Of a DNA stretch of 64,000 nt, positions 9,903-20,171 are shown in pieces; the first letter of the stretch is position 1; each line of letters opens with the position of its first letter. The stretch lies in assembly GCF_030317205.1 (NCBI RefSeq), contig NZ_JASZYB010000001.1, positions 992,001 through 1,056,000 on the forward strand, in the 5' to 3' direction. The DNA is from Variovorax sp. J2L1-78. Its GTDB lineage: Bacteria > Pseudomonadota > Gammaproteobacteria > Burkholderiales > Burkholderiaceae_C. The notes below the pieces were generated by a model. The model did no database searches and was not told the DNA's origin. It saw only the letters and a list, made by a program, of their open reading frames with translations. Position numbers and translations under genes: made by a program.

Positions 9903-10577
9903 ATGCAGTTCGCCGTCAAGCTTACCGCCCGTCAGCAGCAGATTCTGGACTTGATCCGCAGCACCATCGCGCAGACCGGTGCGCCGCCGACGCGTGCCGA
10001 AATCGCGGCCGAACTGGGCTTCAAATCGGCCAATGCGGCGGAAGAACACCTGCAGGCGCTGGCACGCAAGGGCGCGATCGAACTGCTCAGCGGCACCTCC
10101 CGCGGCATTCGGCTCAAGGGCGACGCGCTGCGTTCGCTCAACGAGTCGCGCGACAACCAGTTCTCGCTCTCGCTGCCGGGCATGGCCCAGCTGGCGTTGC
10201 CGCTGGTGGGCCGCGTGGCGGCGGGTTCGCCGATCCTCGCGCAGGAGCATGTGGACCAGACCTACTACGTCGAGAACACCTTGTTCCAGCATCAGCCGGA
10301 CTACCTGCTCAAGGTGCGCGGCATGTCGATGCGCGATGCCGGCATCATGGACGGCGACCTGCTGGCCGTTCAGTCGACCAAGGAAGCGCGCAACGGCCAG
10401 ATCGTGGTCGCGCGCCTGGGCGACGAAGTGACCGTCAAGCGCCTCAAACGCAACAAGCAGGTGATCGAGCTGCATGCCGAGAACCCCGACTACCCGACCA
10501 TCGTGGTCCAGCCCGGCGAGCCCTTCGAGATCGAAGGCCTGGCCGTCGGGCTGATCCGCAACACCATGTTGATGTAA
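9903..10577 (+). CDS. lexA: LexA, SOS repressor / self-cleaving S24 peptidase
   Basis: 224 residues. The N-terminal winged helix (1-70) binds SOS boxes. The C-terminal domain carries the Ala107-Gly108 cleavage site in GRVAAGSP, the catalytic Ser142 in RGMSMRD and Lys179 in EVTVKRLKR. RecA filaments trigger autocleavage and derepress DNA-repair genes. AAGGAG lies 5 bases before the ATG, and two SOS boxes lie upstream, showing autoregulation. It is slightly longer than E. coli LexA (202) because of the linker, as is usual in betaproteobacteria. Confidence 0.97.
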   Translation: MQFAVKLTARQQQILDLIRSTIAQTGAPPTRAEIAAELGFKSANAAEEHLQALARKGAIELLSGTSRGIRLKGDALRSLNESRDNQFSLSLPGMAQLALPLVGRVAAGSPILAQEHVDQTYYVENTLFQHQPDYLLKVRGMSMRDAGIMDGDLLAVQSTKEARNGQIVVARLGDEVTVKRLKRNKQVIELHAENPDYPTIVVQPGEPFEIEGLAVGLIRNTMLM

Positions 10578-10688
10578 CGCATCGCAAGGGCTGCGACAGG
10601 TGGCGGGCGTATGGCAATCAGGCCATCACCCTGGCGCAGTCCCATCAAGCAATCCTGCCTGTGTTCAACCTCTGACCTTGGAGTTCGC

Positions 10689-11051
10689 ATGGGAATCGTT
10701 CTGCTCACTTTCGTCGATCTGCTCACCCCGCTGCAGTCGCTCGCCCACCGCTGGATGCCGGAGCGCCGCGTGCGCCGCGACGTCAGTTTCGACGCCCACG
10801 CCGACCTGCGCTATGTGGCCGTACGACCAGCCTGCGCGCAGCGCGCTGGCACCACCACCCCGGGGCACGCGCATCCACCGGTGGCGGCGCGTCCGCTGCG
10901 CGTGGTCCGCACGGTCGACGCGCAACAGCCGGACCGGCGCGCCGGCCGTGTCGTGATCTCCGGCCGGATGGCGGACGTGTGTGCCGAACTCGACCGCCTC
11001 GCGGCACTCGAGGCGGCCGACACCGTGCGCGGCGCGCGTCCGCTGCACTGA
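10689..11051 (+). CDS. hypothetical protein, 120 residues
   Basis: I start it at the ATG in MGIVLLTFVDLLTPLQSLAH, with TTGGAG about 6 bases upstream. The N-terminus is mildly hydrophobic, the middle is Ala/Arg/Pro-rich and low complexity, and the tail RVVISGRMADVCAELDRLAALEA looks helical and is the most constrained part. No domain is recognised. The 111-bp gap after lexA holds no visible terminator, so read-through from the SOS promoter is possible. Function unknown. Confidence 0.5.
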   Translation: MGIVLLTFVDLLTPLQSLAHRWMPERRVRRDVSFDAHADLRYVAVRPACAQRAGTTTPGHAHPPVAARPLRVVRTVDAQQPDRRAGRVVISGRMADVCAELDRLAALEAADTVRGARPLH

Positions 11052-11170
11052 CCCGCATTCGGGCGCGCACCTGCAAGCGCGCCCTGCAGAGGCCTTGATC
11101 TCTGGCATGTGGCGCGCACCACGGCGCGCCGCTGCGGGCTTTCGCACGGCGCGAGGCACAATGGCACGCC

Positions 11171-12178
11171 ATGAACATTGTGATCCTCGACGACTACCAG
11201 GACGCGGTGCGCAAGTTGCAATGCGCCGCCAAACTCGATGCCTACGCGGCGAAGGTCTATACCAACACGGTCAAGGGCATCGGCCAACTGTCGGTGCGCT
11301 TGAAAGACGCCGACGTGATCGTCCTGATCCGCGAGCGCAGCCAGATTTCCCGCCAGCTGATCGAGAAGCTGCCCAAGCTCAAGCTCATTTCCCAGACCGG
11401 CCGGGTCGGCAAGCACATCGACGTCACCGCCTGCACCGAACAGGGCATCGCGGTGGCCGAGGGCAGCGGCTCGCCGCTTGCGCCGGCCGAGCTGACGTGG
11501 GCGCTGATCATGGCGGCGATGCGGCGGCTTCCGCAGTACATCAGCAACCTCAAGCACGGCGCGTGGCAGCAGTCCGGCCTCAAGTCGGCCTCGATGCCGC
11601 CGAACTTCGGACTGGGCTCGGTGCTCAAGGGCAAGACGCTGTGCATCTGGGGTTACGGCCGCATCGGGCAGCTGGTGGCGCGCTACGGCCAGGCCTTCGG
11701 CATGCAGGTGGTGATCTGGGGCCGCGAACAGAGCCGTGACCTCGCCCGGTCCGACGGCTTCCAGGTCGCGCCGAGCCGCGAGGCCTTCTTCGCCGCCGCC
11801 GACGTCCTCACGGTGCATCTGCGCATGAACGACGACACGCGCGGCATCGTCACGCTGGAAGACCTGTCGCGAATGAAGCCGACCGCCCTGTTCGTGAACA
11901 CCTCGCGTGCCGAGCTGGTCGAGCCCGACGCCCTTCTGGCCGCCCTCAACCGTGGCCGGCCCGGGATCGCGGCGATCGACGTGTTCGAAAGCGAACCGCC
12001 CTTGCAGGGTCACGCGCTGCTGCGTCTGGAGAACTGCATCTGCACGCCGCACATCGGCTATGTCGAGCAGGACAGCTACGAGATGTACTTCGGCCAGGCC
12101 TTCGACAACGTGGTGAGCTTCATCAAGGGCAATCCCACCAACATCGTGAACCCCGGCGCCCTGCAGGTTCGACGCTGA
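11171..12178 (+). CDS. D-isomer-specific 2-hydroxyacid dehydrogenase (NAD-dependent)
   Basis: 335 residues with the full layout of the family: a split substrate domain and a central NAD-binding Rossmann domain starting at CIWGYGRIGQLVA. The catalytic Arg sits in VNTSRAELV, Glu in IDVFESEP and His in CTPHIGYV. It resembles the SerA/glyoxylate-reductase group but lacks the ACT domain of phosphoglycerate dehydrogenase, so it acts on an undetermined 2-hydroxy acid. The 119-bp gap upstream ends in GGCACAAT, a possible -10, 8 bases before the ATG, with no clear ribosome site. Confidence 0.88.
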   Translation: MNIVILDDYQDAVRKLQCAAKLDAYAAKVYTNTVKGIGQLSVRLKDADVIVLIRERSQISRQLIEKLPKLKLISQTGRVGKHIDVTACTEQGIAVAEGSGSPLAPAELTWALIMAAMRRLPQYISNLKHGAWQQSGLKSASMPPNFGLGSVLKGKTLCIWGYGRIGQLVARYGQAFGMQVVIWGREQSRDLARSDGFQVAPSREAFFAAADVLTVHLRMNDDTRGIVTLEDLSRMKPTALFVNTSRAELVEPDALLAALNRGRPGIAAIDVFESEPPLQGHALLRLENCICTPHIGYVEQDSYEMYFGQAFDNVVSFIKGNPTNIVNPGALQVRR

Positions 12179-12194
12179 GGGCGTCGCTGCGGCT

Positions 12195-14519
12195 TTAACG
12201 CCGACGGCGCGGCCGGGGCGCGATCTCGGCCTCGATGGCCGGATCGAACAGCTCCAGATCGAGCCGCAATTCGGGCAGCGGCATGTCGTCGGTGGTCGGC
12301 GGCGAGGACGGGCGCTTCTCCAGCTCGAGTTCCGCCGGCAGGGTTTCGAGCGTCTCGAGCGAGGTGTTGTCGAAGGCCATGGCGGCGCTCTGATCGGGGT
12401 GCTCCTGCCGCTCGTTCACCGACATCGGGCGCGTCTGCGGTTCTTCCTCGTGCGATGAGGTCGACGTCGAGGCCGCCGGGCGTGCGCTGGCCGCGCCAGG
12501 GTGCGCGGCGATGACCGTGTCGTGCGACAGCGTCTCGTCGATGGCGCCATACAGCGACGGCAGCGGCGCGTTGGGCGCGTTGTGATCACTGCCGGTCAAG
12601 CCGAGCTGCGCGGTCGCGCGGTCCAGGTCGGCCGGCCGGGTCGGCTCGAGCTTCGCTTCGTGCGTGTCGAGAAAGGACAACGGCGTGACCGGCGTCGGCG
12701 GTGCGCTGTCGGGGTCGATCACTTCCTTGGCGACCGAGTACAGCAACAGCAGCTCGCGGTACGCGGCGAGGTCGAAGCTTTCGTCGCCGCGCGTGCCGGG
12801 CTTGCGGAACACCAGTTCCTCGATGAGGGCCAGTGTGCCCTGCCGTGGCCACTGGGCTTCGATACGCGCCAGGGTCGAGCGGTAGTGCTCGAGGCCGTGA
12901 CCGACTTCGGAGAAATGCTCGAAGTCCGGCACCGAGGCATTGAACGCCCGTTCGAATTCCTGGCCGACCCGCGCGTAGTCGTCGCGCCGGTCGAGCGCGT
13001 GGTAGATGCGCAGCAGGTCGAGGTAGGCCAGTGCGCTGGTTTCCGGGTTGTCGGCGATGTGCTCGCTGAGCACCGCGATCGCCTGCTCATGCTGGCCGAG
13101 CGAGAGGAAGAAGTCCGACTGCTGCTGCACGTCGAACAGTTCCTCGGTGTTCACGTAGCGCGCGGGGGCGCTCTCGTCTTCCGGCAGTGGCGGCAGCGTG
13201 TCCGGCGACTCGTCCTCGGTGTCGGCTGCGACGAGCGGGGTGCCGAACGGTCCGGTCTTCGGTGCTGCCGAGCGCTCGGCGACCGATGCACCCGCCAGGC
13301 CCGTGGACAGCGCGGCGCTCACGGGCGGCAGGGACGGCCCGTCGTCCTTGCCGGTCGTGTCGCCCCACCAGGCGGGACCGGTCGTGCGACGTGCGACACG
13401 CCAGAGCATGAAGAGACCGATCAATGCCAGGAGCAGCAGCAGGCAGAGGGCATACACCAGCGGGTTGCGATAGCGGCTGTCGCGCGCCTCGGCCAGCTCG
13501 GTGCGCATTTCCAGCAGCAGGCGCTGGTTCTGGGCGCTCTGCTCACGCAGGGCCGCCAGCGTGGCCTCCAGCGCCTTCATGCGTTCGTTGGCACGTTGGA
13601 GCTCTTCGGCATTGGCGGCCGCGCTGGCGGCGGCGAGTGCGGCGGACACGGCCGGATCGGGGGCTCCCGCCGAGGCAGCAGCCGATGCCGCCAGTGCGGG
13701 ATTGCGCGCGGCCGACGGGTCGAGCAGATCGAGTTGCAGACGGGCGCCGCCACTCGCCGACGGCGAACCCGCCGGTGGCACGGTCGGTGCCGCCGCAGTG
13801 GCGGCCGGGGGGGGCGCCGGCACCGGTGCCCGTGCCGGCGTGGTTGGGGCGCTGCGGCGCGCCGGTGGGGTGGCACGGGCCGCTGGCGCGCGCGCTTCGC
13901 CACGCTCCGCCGAAGCGGCCGGACGGGGCCGGGGGATGGCCGCGCGCTGCGGGGGCGAGGTCGGGGATGCCGCAGAGGCCGCGGATCCACTGCCATCGCC
14001 GGTGGCGCGCTGCGGGCGTCGGTTGCTCCGCGTGACCGATGCATCGGTGGTCCCCGATGACGATGCACCCGACGCGCCGGGCAGCACGGGCGCTGCGGTG
14101 AGCTCGACCGGCATGTCGGCCAGCAGCACGAACTGGCGGCTCGAACTCGCCTGGCAGCCCGCCCGCACGGTGACCTGCACGACCGGCTCCTCGATCGGCG
14201 TGGTCGACCGGATGTGGATGCGGGTCTGGCCAGGTCGGCCTCCCGGTTCGAGCGATACAGTCACGCGTCGATCGTCCGCCCGCACGCCGCCCTGGACCAT
14301 CTCGGCCTCGGCGCACAGCGAATCGCCGCCCTCGCCTTCGGCCAGCGTCAGTGGCACGACGAGGTCGAGCGGCCGCCCGATCCAGACCGCACCTTGCGGC
14401 TGTCCGAGCGTCAGTGCGAGAGAGGGAACGGCGAACCCGAGTAAAAACAGGGGCACTGCGCGACGGAGGAGTTGCAAGATGGACCCGAAAGGCAACCTAA
14501 AGTAAACACATTCTGACAC
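12195..14519 (-). CDS. FimV-like inner-membrane protein with periplasmic N-domain
   Basis: 774 residues. A signal-type hydrophobic stretch (21-36) is followed by the FimV N-terminal signature LTLGQPQGAVWIGRPLDL. Then come an Ala/Pro/Ser/Arg linker (about 145-255), a predicted coiled coil (300-348), a transmembrane helix (353-374) and a cytoplasmic part. The cytoplasmic part contains a TPR-like pair around FFLSLGQHEQAIAVLSEHIADNP and an acidic tail. FimV/TspA proteins organise polar type IV pilus and secretion machinery. The GTG start at 14519 has no good ribosome site; a TTG at 14474 is an alternative. Only 40 AT-rich bases separate it from the divergent dehydrogenase gene. Confidence 0.8.
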   Translation of the reverse strand: MSECVYFRLPFGSILQLLRRAVPLFLLGFAVPSLALTLGQPQGAVWIGRPLDLVVPLTLAEGEGGDSLCAEAEMVQGGVRADDRRVTVSLEPGGRPGQTRIHIRSTTPIEEPVVQVTVRAGCQASSSRQFVLLADMPVELTAAPVLPGASGASSSGTTDASVTRSNRRPQRATGDGSGSAASAASPTSPPQRAAIPRPRPAASAERGEARAPAARATPPARRSAPTTPARAPVPAPPPAATAAAPTVPPAGSPSASGGARLQLDLLDPSAARNPALAASAAASAGAPDPAVSAALAAASAAANAEELQRANERMKALEATLAALREQSAQNQRLLLEMRTELAEARDSRYRNPLVYALCLLLLLALIGLFMLWRVARRTTGPAWWGDTTGKDDGPSLPPVSAALSTGLAGASVAERSAAPKTGPFGTPLVAADTEDESPDTLPPLPEDESAPARYVNTEELFDVQQQSDFFLSLGQHEQAIAVLSEHIADNPETSALAYLDLLRIYHALDRRDDYARVGQEFERAFNASVPDFEHFSEVGHGLEHYRSTLARIEAQWPRQGTLALIEELVFRKPGTRGDESFDLAAYRELLLLYSVAKEVIDPDSAPPTPVTPLSFLDTHEAKLEPTRPADLDRATAQLGLTGSDHNAPNAPLPSLYGAIDETLSHDTVIAAHPGAASARPAASTSTSSHEEEPQTRPMSVNERQEHPDQSAAMAFDNTSLETLETLPAELELEKRPSSPPTTDDMPLPELRLDLELFDPAIEAEIAPRPRRRR

Positions 14520-14559
14520 GATTGTCTTTTAGCTTTTTACATACCTGAGCATTTAACAA

Positions 14560-16080
14560 ATGACTGTGAATTTTTCCAAGGTGGCGGTGGTCGGTGCAGG
14601 GGCCATGGGCCGCGGCATCGCCCAGATCGCCGTGCAGGCAGGCAGCGACGTGCGGCTGTTCGACAGCTTCGACGGCGCCGCCGTCCGGGGGCGTGAGGCG
14701 GTCGTCGCGCAGTGGCAGAAGCTGCACGAGAAGGGCAAGTTCGATGCGGCGCAGCTGCAGGCGTGGTCCGAAAGACTGGTGGCCGTCGGCGCGCTGGCCG
14801 ATCTGGCGGATTGCGATCTGGTGGTCGAAGCCGTGGTGGAAGACATGCAGGTCAAGCGTACGCTCTTCCGCGACCTGGAGGGCCTCGTCGGCACCGCCGC
14901 GACGCTTGCAACCAACACCTCGTCGCTGTCCGTCACGGCGATCGCGGCCGGCATGGCGCACCCGGAACGCCTGGCGGGCTTCCACTTCTTCAATCCCGTG
15001 CCGCTCATGAAGGTGGTCGAGGTCGTCGCCGGCTTCAAGACCGCCCCGGCGGTGTGCGAGCGGCTGGCTGGCTATGCACGCCAGATGGGCCACAGCGCGG
15101 TGCAGGCGCAGGACACGCCCGGCTTCATCGTCAACCACGCGGGCCGCGGCTTCGGCACCGAGGCGCTGCGCATCGTCGGCGAAGGCGTGGCGGACTTCGC
15201 GACGATCGACCGCATCCTGAAGGACCAGGCGGGCTTTCGCCTCGGCCCCTTCGAGCTGATGGACCTCACCGCGCTCGACGTGTCGCACCCGGTGATGGAG
15301 TCGATCTACCGCCAGTACTACGAAGAGCCGCGCTACCGGCCGAGCGTGATCACGGCGCAGCGGCTCGTGGCCGGCGCGCTGGGCCGCAAGACCGGCGAAG
15401 GCTTCTACCGCTATGTCGACGGCGTCGCGCAGGTCGAGGCCGAACCCGCCGCCCCGGTCGTCGACGACCCCATCGCGGTGTGGGTGTCGCCGCGCGCCGC
15501 ACGGCGGGCCGAACTGCTCAAGCTGATCCACTCGCTCGGCGGCCGGCTCGAGACCGGCGCGGCGCCCTCCTCGGCCGCGCTGATCGTGGTCGCCCCGCTG
15601 GGCTTCGACGTGACCACCGTGGCCGCTGTCGAGCGCCTCGACGCCACGCGCACGGTCGGTATCGACCTGATGGTCGACGACGCTGCCACCAAGCGCCGCG
15701 TACTCGCCACCAATCCCGCCACACGGCGCGACATGCGCGACATGGCGCACGCGCTCTTCGCCCGCGACGGCAAGGCGGTGAGCGTGATCCGCGACAGCGG
15801 CGGCTTCGTCACGCAGCGCGTCATCGGCACCATCGTCAACATCGCGGCCGACATGTGCCAGCAGCGCGTGTGTTCGCCGGCCGACCTCGAGACCGCGGTG
15901 CGCCTCGGCCTGGGCTACCCTCAGGGGCCGCTCGCGATGGGAGACCTGTACGGGCCGACCAACATGCTCGAGGTGCTGTTCAACCTGCAGACGGTGTACG
16001 GCGACCCGCGCTACCGCCCGAGCCCGTGGCTGCGCCGCCGCGGCGCCCTGGGCCTGAGCCTGATGCACGAAGAAGAATGA
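14560..16080 (+). CDS. 3-hydroxyacyl-CoA dehydrogenase (PaaH-like, two C-terminal domains)
   Basis: 506 residues. The NAD-binding fold starts at VAVVGAGAMGRGIA (8-21). The catalytic His lies in GFHFFNPVPLMK and a 3HCDH C-terminal domain covers about 190-290. A second 3HCDH domain (about 395-495, GLGYPQGPLAMGD) makes it longer than FadB-type single units and like PaaH/PaaC of phenylacetate and beta-oxidation pathways. It oxidises 3-hydroxyacyl-CoA to 3-oxoacyl-CoA. The crotonase gene follows after 13 bases, so the two are co-transcribed. The other paa genes are not nearby, so a general fatty-acid role is preferred. Confidence 0.9.
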   Translation: MTVNFSKVAVVGAGAMGRGIAQIAVQAGSDVRLFDSFDGAAVRGREAVVAQWQKLHEKGKFDAAQLQAWSERLVAVGALADLADCDLVVEAVVEDMQVKRTLFRDLEGLVGTAATLATNTSSLSVTAIAAGMAHPERLAGFHFFNPVPLMKVVEVVAGFKTAPAVCERLAGYARQMGHSAVQAQDTPGFIVNHAGRGFGTEALRIVGEGVADFATIDRILKDQAGFRLGPFELMDLTALDVSHPVMESIYRQYYEEPRYRPSVITAQRLVAGALGRKTGEGFYRYVDGVAQVEAEPAAPVVDDPIAVWVSPRAARRAELLKLIHSLGGRLETGAAPSSAALIVVAPLGFDVTTVAAVERLDATRTVGIDLMVDDAATKRRVLATNPATRRDMRDMAHALFARDGKAVSVIRDSGGFVTQRVIGTIVNIAADMCQQRVCSPADLETAVRLGLGYPQGPLAMGDLYGPTNMLEVLFNLQTVYGDPRYRPSPWLRRRGALGLSLMHEEE

Positions 16081-16093
16081 GAACGAGACGACC

Positions 16094-16873
16094 ATGACCG
16101 CCGAACTCCGAAGCACGACCGAAGGCCGCACGATGGTGCTCACCATCGCCAACCCGTCCCTGCGCAATGCGCTCGACCCCGCGATCTACGCGGCCGGCAT
16201 CGAGGCGCTGAACGGGGCGGAAAACAGCAGCGAGATCCGCAGCGTCGTGATCGTGGGCGAAGGCGCCTGGTTCTGCGCCGGCGGCTCGCTGCAGCGGCTG
16301 CAGGCCAACCGCCAGCAGTCGCCGTCGGTGCAGGCCGAATCGATCGAGGGCCTGCACAACTGGATCGACTCGATCCGCACCTTTCCGAAGCCGGTGATCG
16401 CGGCCGTCGAAGGCGCGGCTGCCGGCGCGGGTTTCTCGCTGGCGCTGGCCTGCGACCTGGTGGTGGCGGCGCGCGACGCGGTCTTCGCGGCGTCGTATAG
16501 CAACGTCGCGTTGTCGCCCGATGGCGGCATGAGCTGGCACCTGGCCCAGGCGCTGCCGCGGCAACTGGCGAGCGAATGGCTGATGGGCGGCGAGCGCATC
16601 GCCGCGGCGCGCCTGCACGCGCTCGGCCTGGTCAACGAACTGGCCGACAGTGGCCAGGCGCTGACCACCGCGCTGCAGCTGGCTGCACGGCTCGACGCGA
16701 AAGCGCCCAACGCGCTCGCAAGCATCAAGGAGCTGCTCAACGAGGCACGCGGTGCCACGCTGCCCGCGCAGCTCACGCAGGAACGCGACCACTTCGTGCG
16801 CAACCTGCATCACGCCAACGCGGGCATCGGCATCGCGGCCTTCCTCGCGAAAGAAACGCCGCGCTACGAGTGA
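16094..16873 (+). CDS. crotonase-family protein, enoyl-CoA hydratase/isomerase (PaaG-like)
   Basis: 259 residues with the crotonase fold. The oxyanion-hole segments are FCAGGSLQRL and GAAAGAGFSLALACDL. The usual hydratase Glu144 position is not Glu (FAASYSNVALS), while SPDGG carries an Asp where PaaG-type isomerases have their catalytic Asp. The protein is therefore more likely an enoyl-CoA isomerase or an epoxyacyl-CoA isomerase-like enzyme than a plain hydratase. It follows the 3-hydroxyacyl-CoA dehydrogenase by 13 bp. Many genomes label this family simply enoyl-CoA hydratase. Confidence 0.82.
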   Translation: MTAELRSTTEGRTMVLTIANPSLRNALDPAIYAAGIEALNGAENSSEIRSVVIVGEGAWFCAGGSLQRLQANRQQSPSVQAESIEGLHNWIDSIRTFPKPVIAAVEGAAAGAGFSLALACDLVVAARDAVFAASYSNVALSPDGGMSWHLAQALPRQLASEWLMGGERIAAARLHALGLVNELADSGQALTTALQLAARLDAKAPNALASIKELLNEARGATLPAQLTQERDHFVRNLHHANAGIGIAAFLAKETPRYE

Positions 16874-16932
16874 CGCCGCGCGTCGCTCCCGAGACACCTC
16901 TGCAGCCCCCCAGTCGCCGACAGGACAGCCCC

Positions 16933-17652
16933 ATGGACGAGCCCATTCTTACCATCGACGAACGCGAAGCGATCAACAGCGGTCGCTGGTTCTCATCCCT
17001 CTCACCCTCGCTGCGGCACGACATCCTCCGATGCGCATTTGTCAGACGTCACAAGGACGGCGACCTCCTGGCCGCCCGCGGCGATCCGCCCGAAGGATGG
17101 ATCGCGTGCGCCAAGGGCGCGGTGCGCGTGAGCTCGACGACGGTGTCGGGCAAGCAGGTCACGCTGACCTACGTCGAGCCCGGCATCTGGTTCGGCGATG
17201 TGGCGATGTTCGACGGGGACCGTCGTACGCACGATGCCTATGCCCACGGCGACACCACCACGCTCAACGTGGCCCGTGCGGATTTCCAGAAGATTCTCGC
17301 CACGCACGTGGAGCTGTACGAAGCGCTGATGCGCCTGCAGGCACGCCGCATCCGCCAGCTGTTCGGGCTGGTGGAAGACCTCAACACCCTCCCCTTGCGG
17401 GCCCGGCTCGCCAAACAGCTGACGCACCTGGTGCGCAGCTACGGTGTGCCCAGCCTGGCCGACGGCAGCCAGCTGCGCATCGGCCTGCATCTGGCGCAGG
17501 AAGAACTCGCGCAGCTGCTCGGTGCGTCGCGGCAGCGGGTCAACCAGGAACTCAAGGCGATGGAGCGCGAGAACGTGCTGCGTATCGAACCGGGTGGCCT
17601 GGTGGTGCTCGACCGTGCCGCCCTCATGCGCATCGCGGAGGCCGACCTCTAA
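16933..17652 (+). CDS. Crp/Fnr-family transcriptional regulator
   Basis: 239 residues. A cyclic-nucleotide-type beta-roll sensor covers about 25-140 (GDLLAARGDPPEGWIACAKG, GIWFGDVAMFDG). A dimer helix is followed by a helix-turn-helix around LAQEELAQLLGASRQRVNQEL. There is no cysteine cluster of Fnr type, and the ligand is not predictable. The ATG is preceded by GACAGCCCC without a good ribosome site. It lies inside the fatty-acid block, 59 bp after the crotonase gene and 16 bp before the kinase gene, so it may regulate that block. Confidence 0.87.
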   Translation: MDEPILTIDEREAINSGRWFSSLSPSLRHDILRCAFVRRHKDGDLLAARGDPPEGWIACAKGAVRVSSTTVSGKQVTLTYVEPGIWFGDVAMFDGDRRTHDAYAHGDTTTLNVARADFQKILATHVELYEALMRLQARRIRQLFGLVEDLNTLPLRARLAKQLTHLVRSYGVPSLADGSQLRIGLHLAQEELAQLLGASRQRVNQELKAMERENVLRIEPGGLVVLDRAALMRIAEADL

Positions 17653-17668
17653 CCCGTCGTTGCCGCCC

Positions 17669-18757
17669 ATGACCCAGGACTTCAGCAGCTTCATCGGAAC
17701 GCGCGCTGTCGCGCCGCAACACAGCGTCGATGTCGACGCGCTGACGAGGTGGCTCGACGCCCACCTCGACGGCTTCCAGGGTCCGCTCACGGTCGAGATG
17801 TTCAAGGGCGGGCAGTCCAACCCGACCTACAAGCTCATCACGCCCGGTCAGAGCTACGTGATGCGCGCCAAGCCGGGTCCGGTGGCCAAGCTGCTGCCCT
17901 CGGCCCACGCGATCGAGCGTGAATTCAAGGTGATGCGCGGGCTCGACGGCACCGACGTGCCGGTGCCGCGCATGCTGTGCCTCTGCGAAGACGAATCCGT
18001 CATCGGGCGCGCCTTCTATGTCATGGAGTTCAAAAGCGGCCGGGTGCTGTGGGACCAGTCCCTGCCCGGCATGGACAGGGCCGAGCGCGGTGCGATCTAC
18101 GACGAGCTCAACCGCGTGATCGCCGCCCTGCACACGGTGAAGTTCGCCGAGCGCGGACTGACCGACTACGGCAAGCCCGGCAACTACTTCGAGCGCCAGA
18201 TCGGCCGCTGGAGCAAACAGTACGTGGCGTCGGTCACGCAGCCCATCCCCGAGATGGACCGCCTGATGGACTGGCTGCCGGCCCACATCCCGGCGACCGC
18301 CCGCGACGCGTCGATGACCTCGGTCGTGCATGGCGACTACCGGCTGGACAACGTGATGTTCCACCCCACCGAGCCGCGCGCCATCGCCGTGCTCGACTGG
18401 GAGCTGTCGACGCTCGGCCATCCGCTGGCCGACTTCAGCTACCACTGCATGGCCTGGCACATCCCGCCGGGGGCCTTCCGCGGGCTGGGCGGCGTCGACG
18501 TGGCGAGCCTCGGCATCCCCACCGAGGCCGCGTACATCCGCCGGTACTGCGAACGCACCGGCATCACCACGCCTGAGGCGCTGGCGCCCGACTGGAATTT
18601 CTACCTCGCCTACAACCTGTTCCGCATCGCCGCCATCCTGCAGGGCATCGCGAAACGGGTTGAGGCCGGCACCGCGTCGAGCGAACAGGCGGTGGCATCG
18701 GGCCGCGGCGCACGGCCGATGGCGGAGATGGCCTGGGCCTTCGCACAGAAGGCTTGA
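17669..18757 (+). CDS. APH-type phosphotransferase (ACAD10/11 kinase-like; candidate 4-hydroxyacyl-CoA kinase)
   Basis: 362 residues. It has the aminoglycoside-phosphotransferase/choline-kinase fold, with a glycine-poor N-lobe (MFKGGQSNPTYKL), the catalytic loop VVHGDYRLDNVMF and the metal motif VLDWELSTLGHPLADF. Long insertions such as GKPGNYFERQIGRWSKQY are typical of the kinase half of ACAD10/ACAD11 and of the separate bacterial homologues (for example LvaA of levulinate catabolism). It is immediately followed (57 bp) by a matching acyl-CoA dehydrogenase. The kinase fold is certain; the 4-hydroxyacyl-CoA substrate is inferred from this pairing. Confidence 0.87.
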   Translation: MTQDFSSFIGTRAVAPQHSVDVDALTRWLDAHLDGFQGPLTVEMFKGGQSNPTYKLITPGQSYVMRAKPGPVAKLLPSAHAIEREFKVMRGLDGTDVPVPRMLCLCEDESVIGRAFYVMEFKSGRVLWDQSLPGMDRAERGAIYDELNRVIAALHTVKFAERGLTDYGKPGNYFERQIGRWSKQYVASVTQPIPEMDRLMDWLPAHIPATARDASMTSVVHGDYRLDNVMFHPTEPRAIAVLDWELSTLGHPLADFSYHCMAWHIPPGAFRGLGGVDVASLGIPTEAAYIRRYCERTGITTPEALAPDWNFYLAYNLFRIAAILQGIAKRVEAGTASSEQAVASGRGARPMAEMAWAFAQKA

Positions 18758-18814
18758 GCCAGCACACCGCGCCCCGCAGCGCCACACGATCGACCCCTCA
18801 CCCAAGGAGACACC

Positions 18815-20086
<1,272 letters not shown>

Positions 20087-20165
20087 GCGCCCCCAGGGCC
20101 GGGCTGCGCCCAGCCCGCCCCCGTGGGGGCTCAAGCAAAGCGGCAGAGCCACAGTGGCTTGAGAG
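20087..20165. repeat. REP-like intergenic element with stacked hairpins
   Basis: The gap between two convergent genes holds GGGCTG/CAGCCC arms (20101-20106, 20111-20116), CCCCC-GT-GGGGG (20118-20129) and CTCAAGC/GCTTGAG arms (20130-20136, 20157-20163). GC-rich intergenic palindromes of this style are dispersed in Comamonadaceae genomes. It may also act as a bidirectional transcription stop. I see only this copy in the window. Confidence 0.5.
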
Positions 20166-20171
20166 CGCGCG

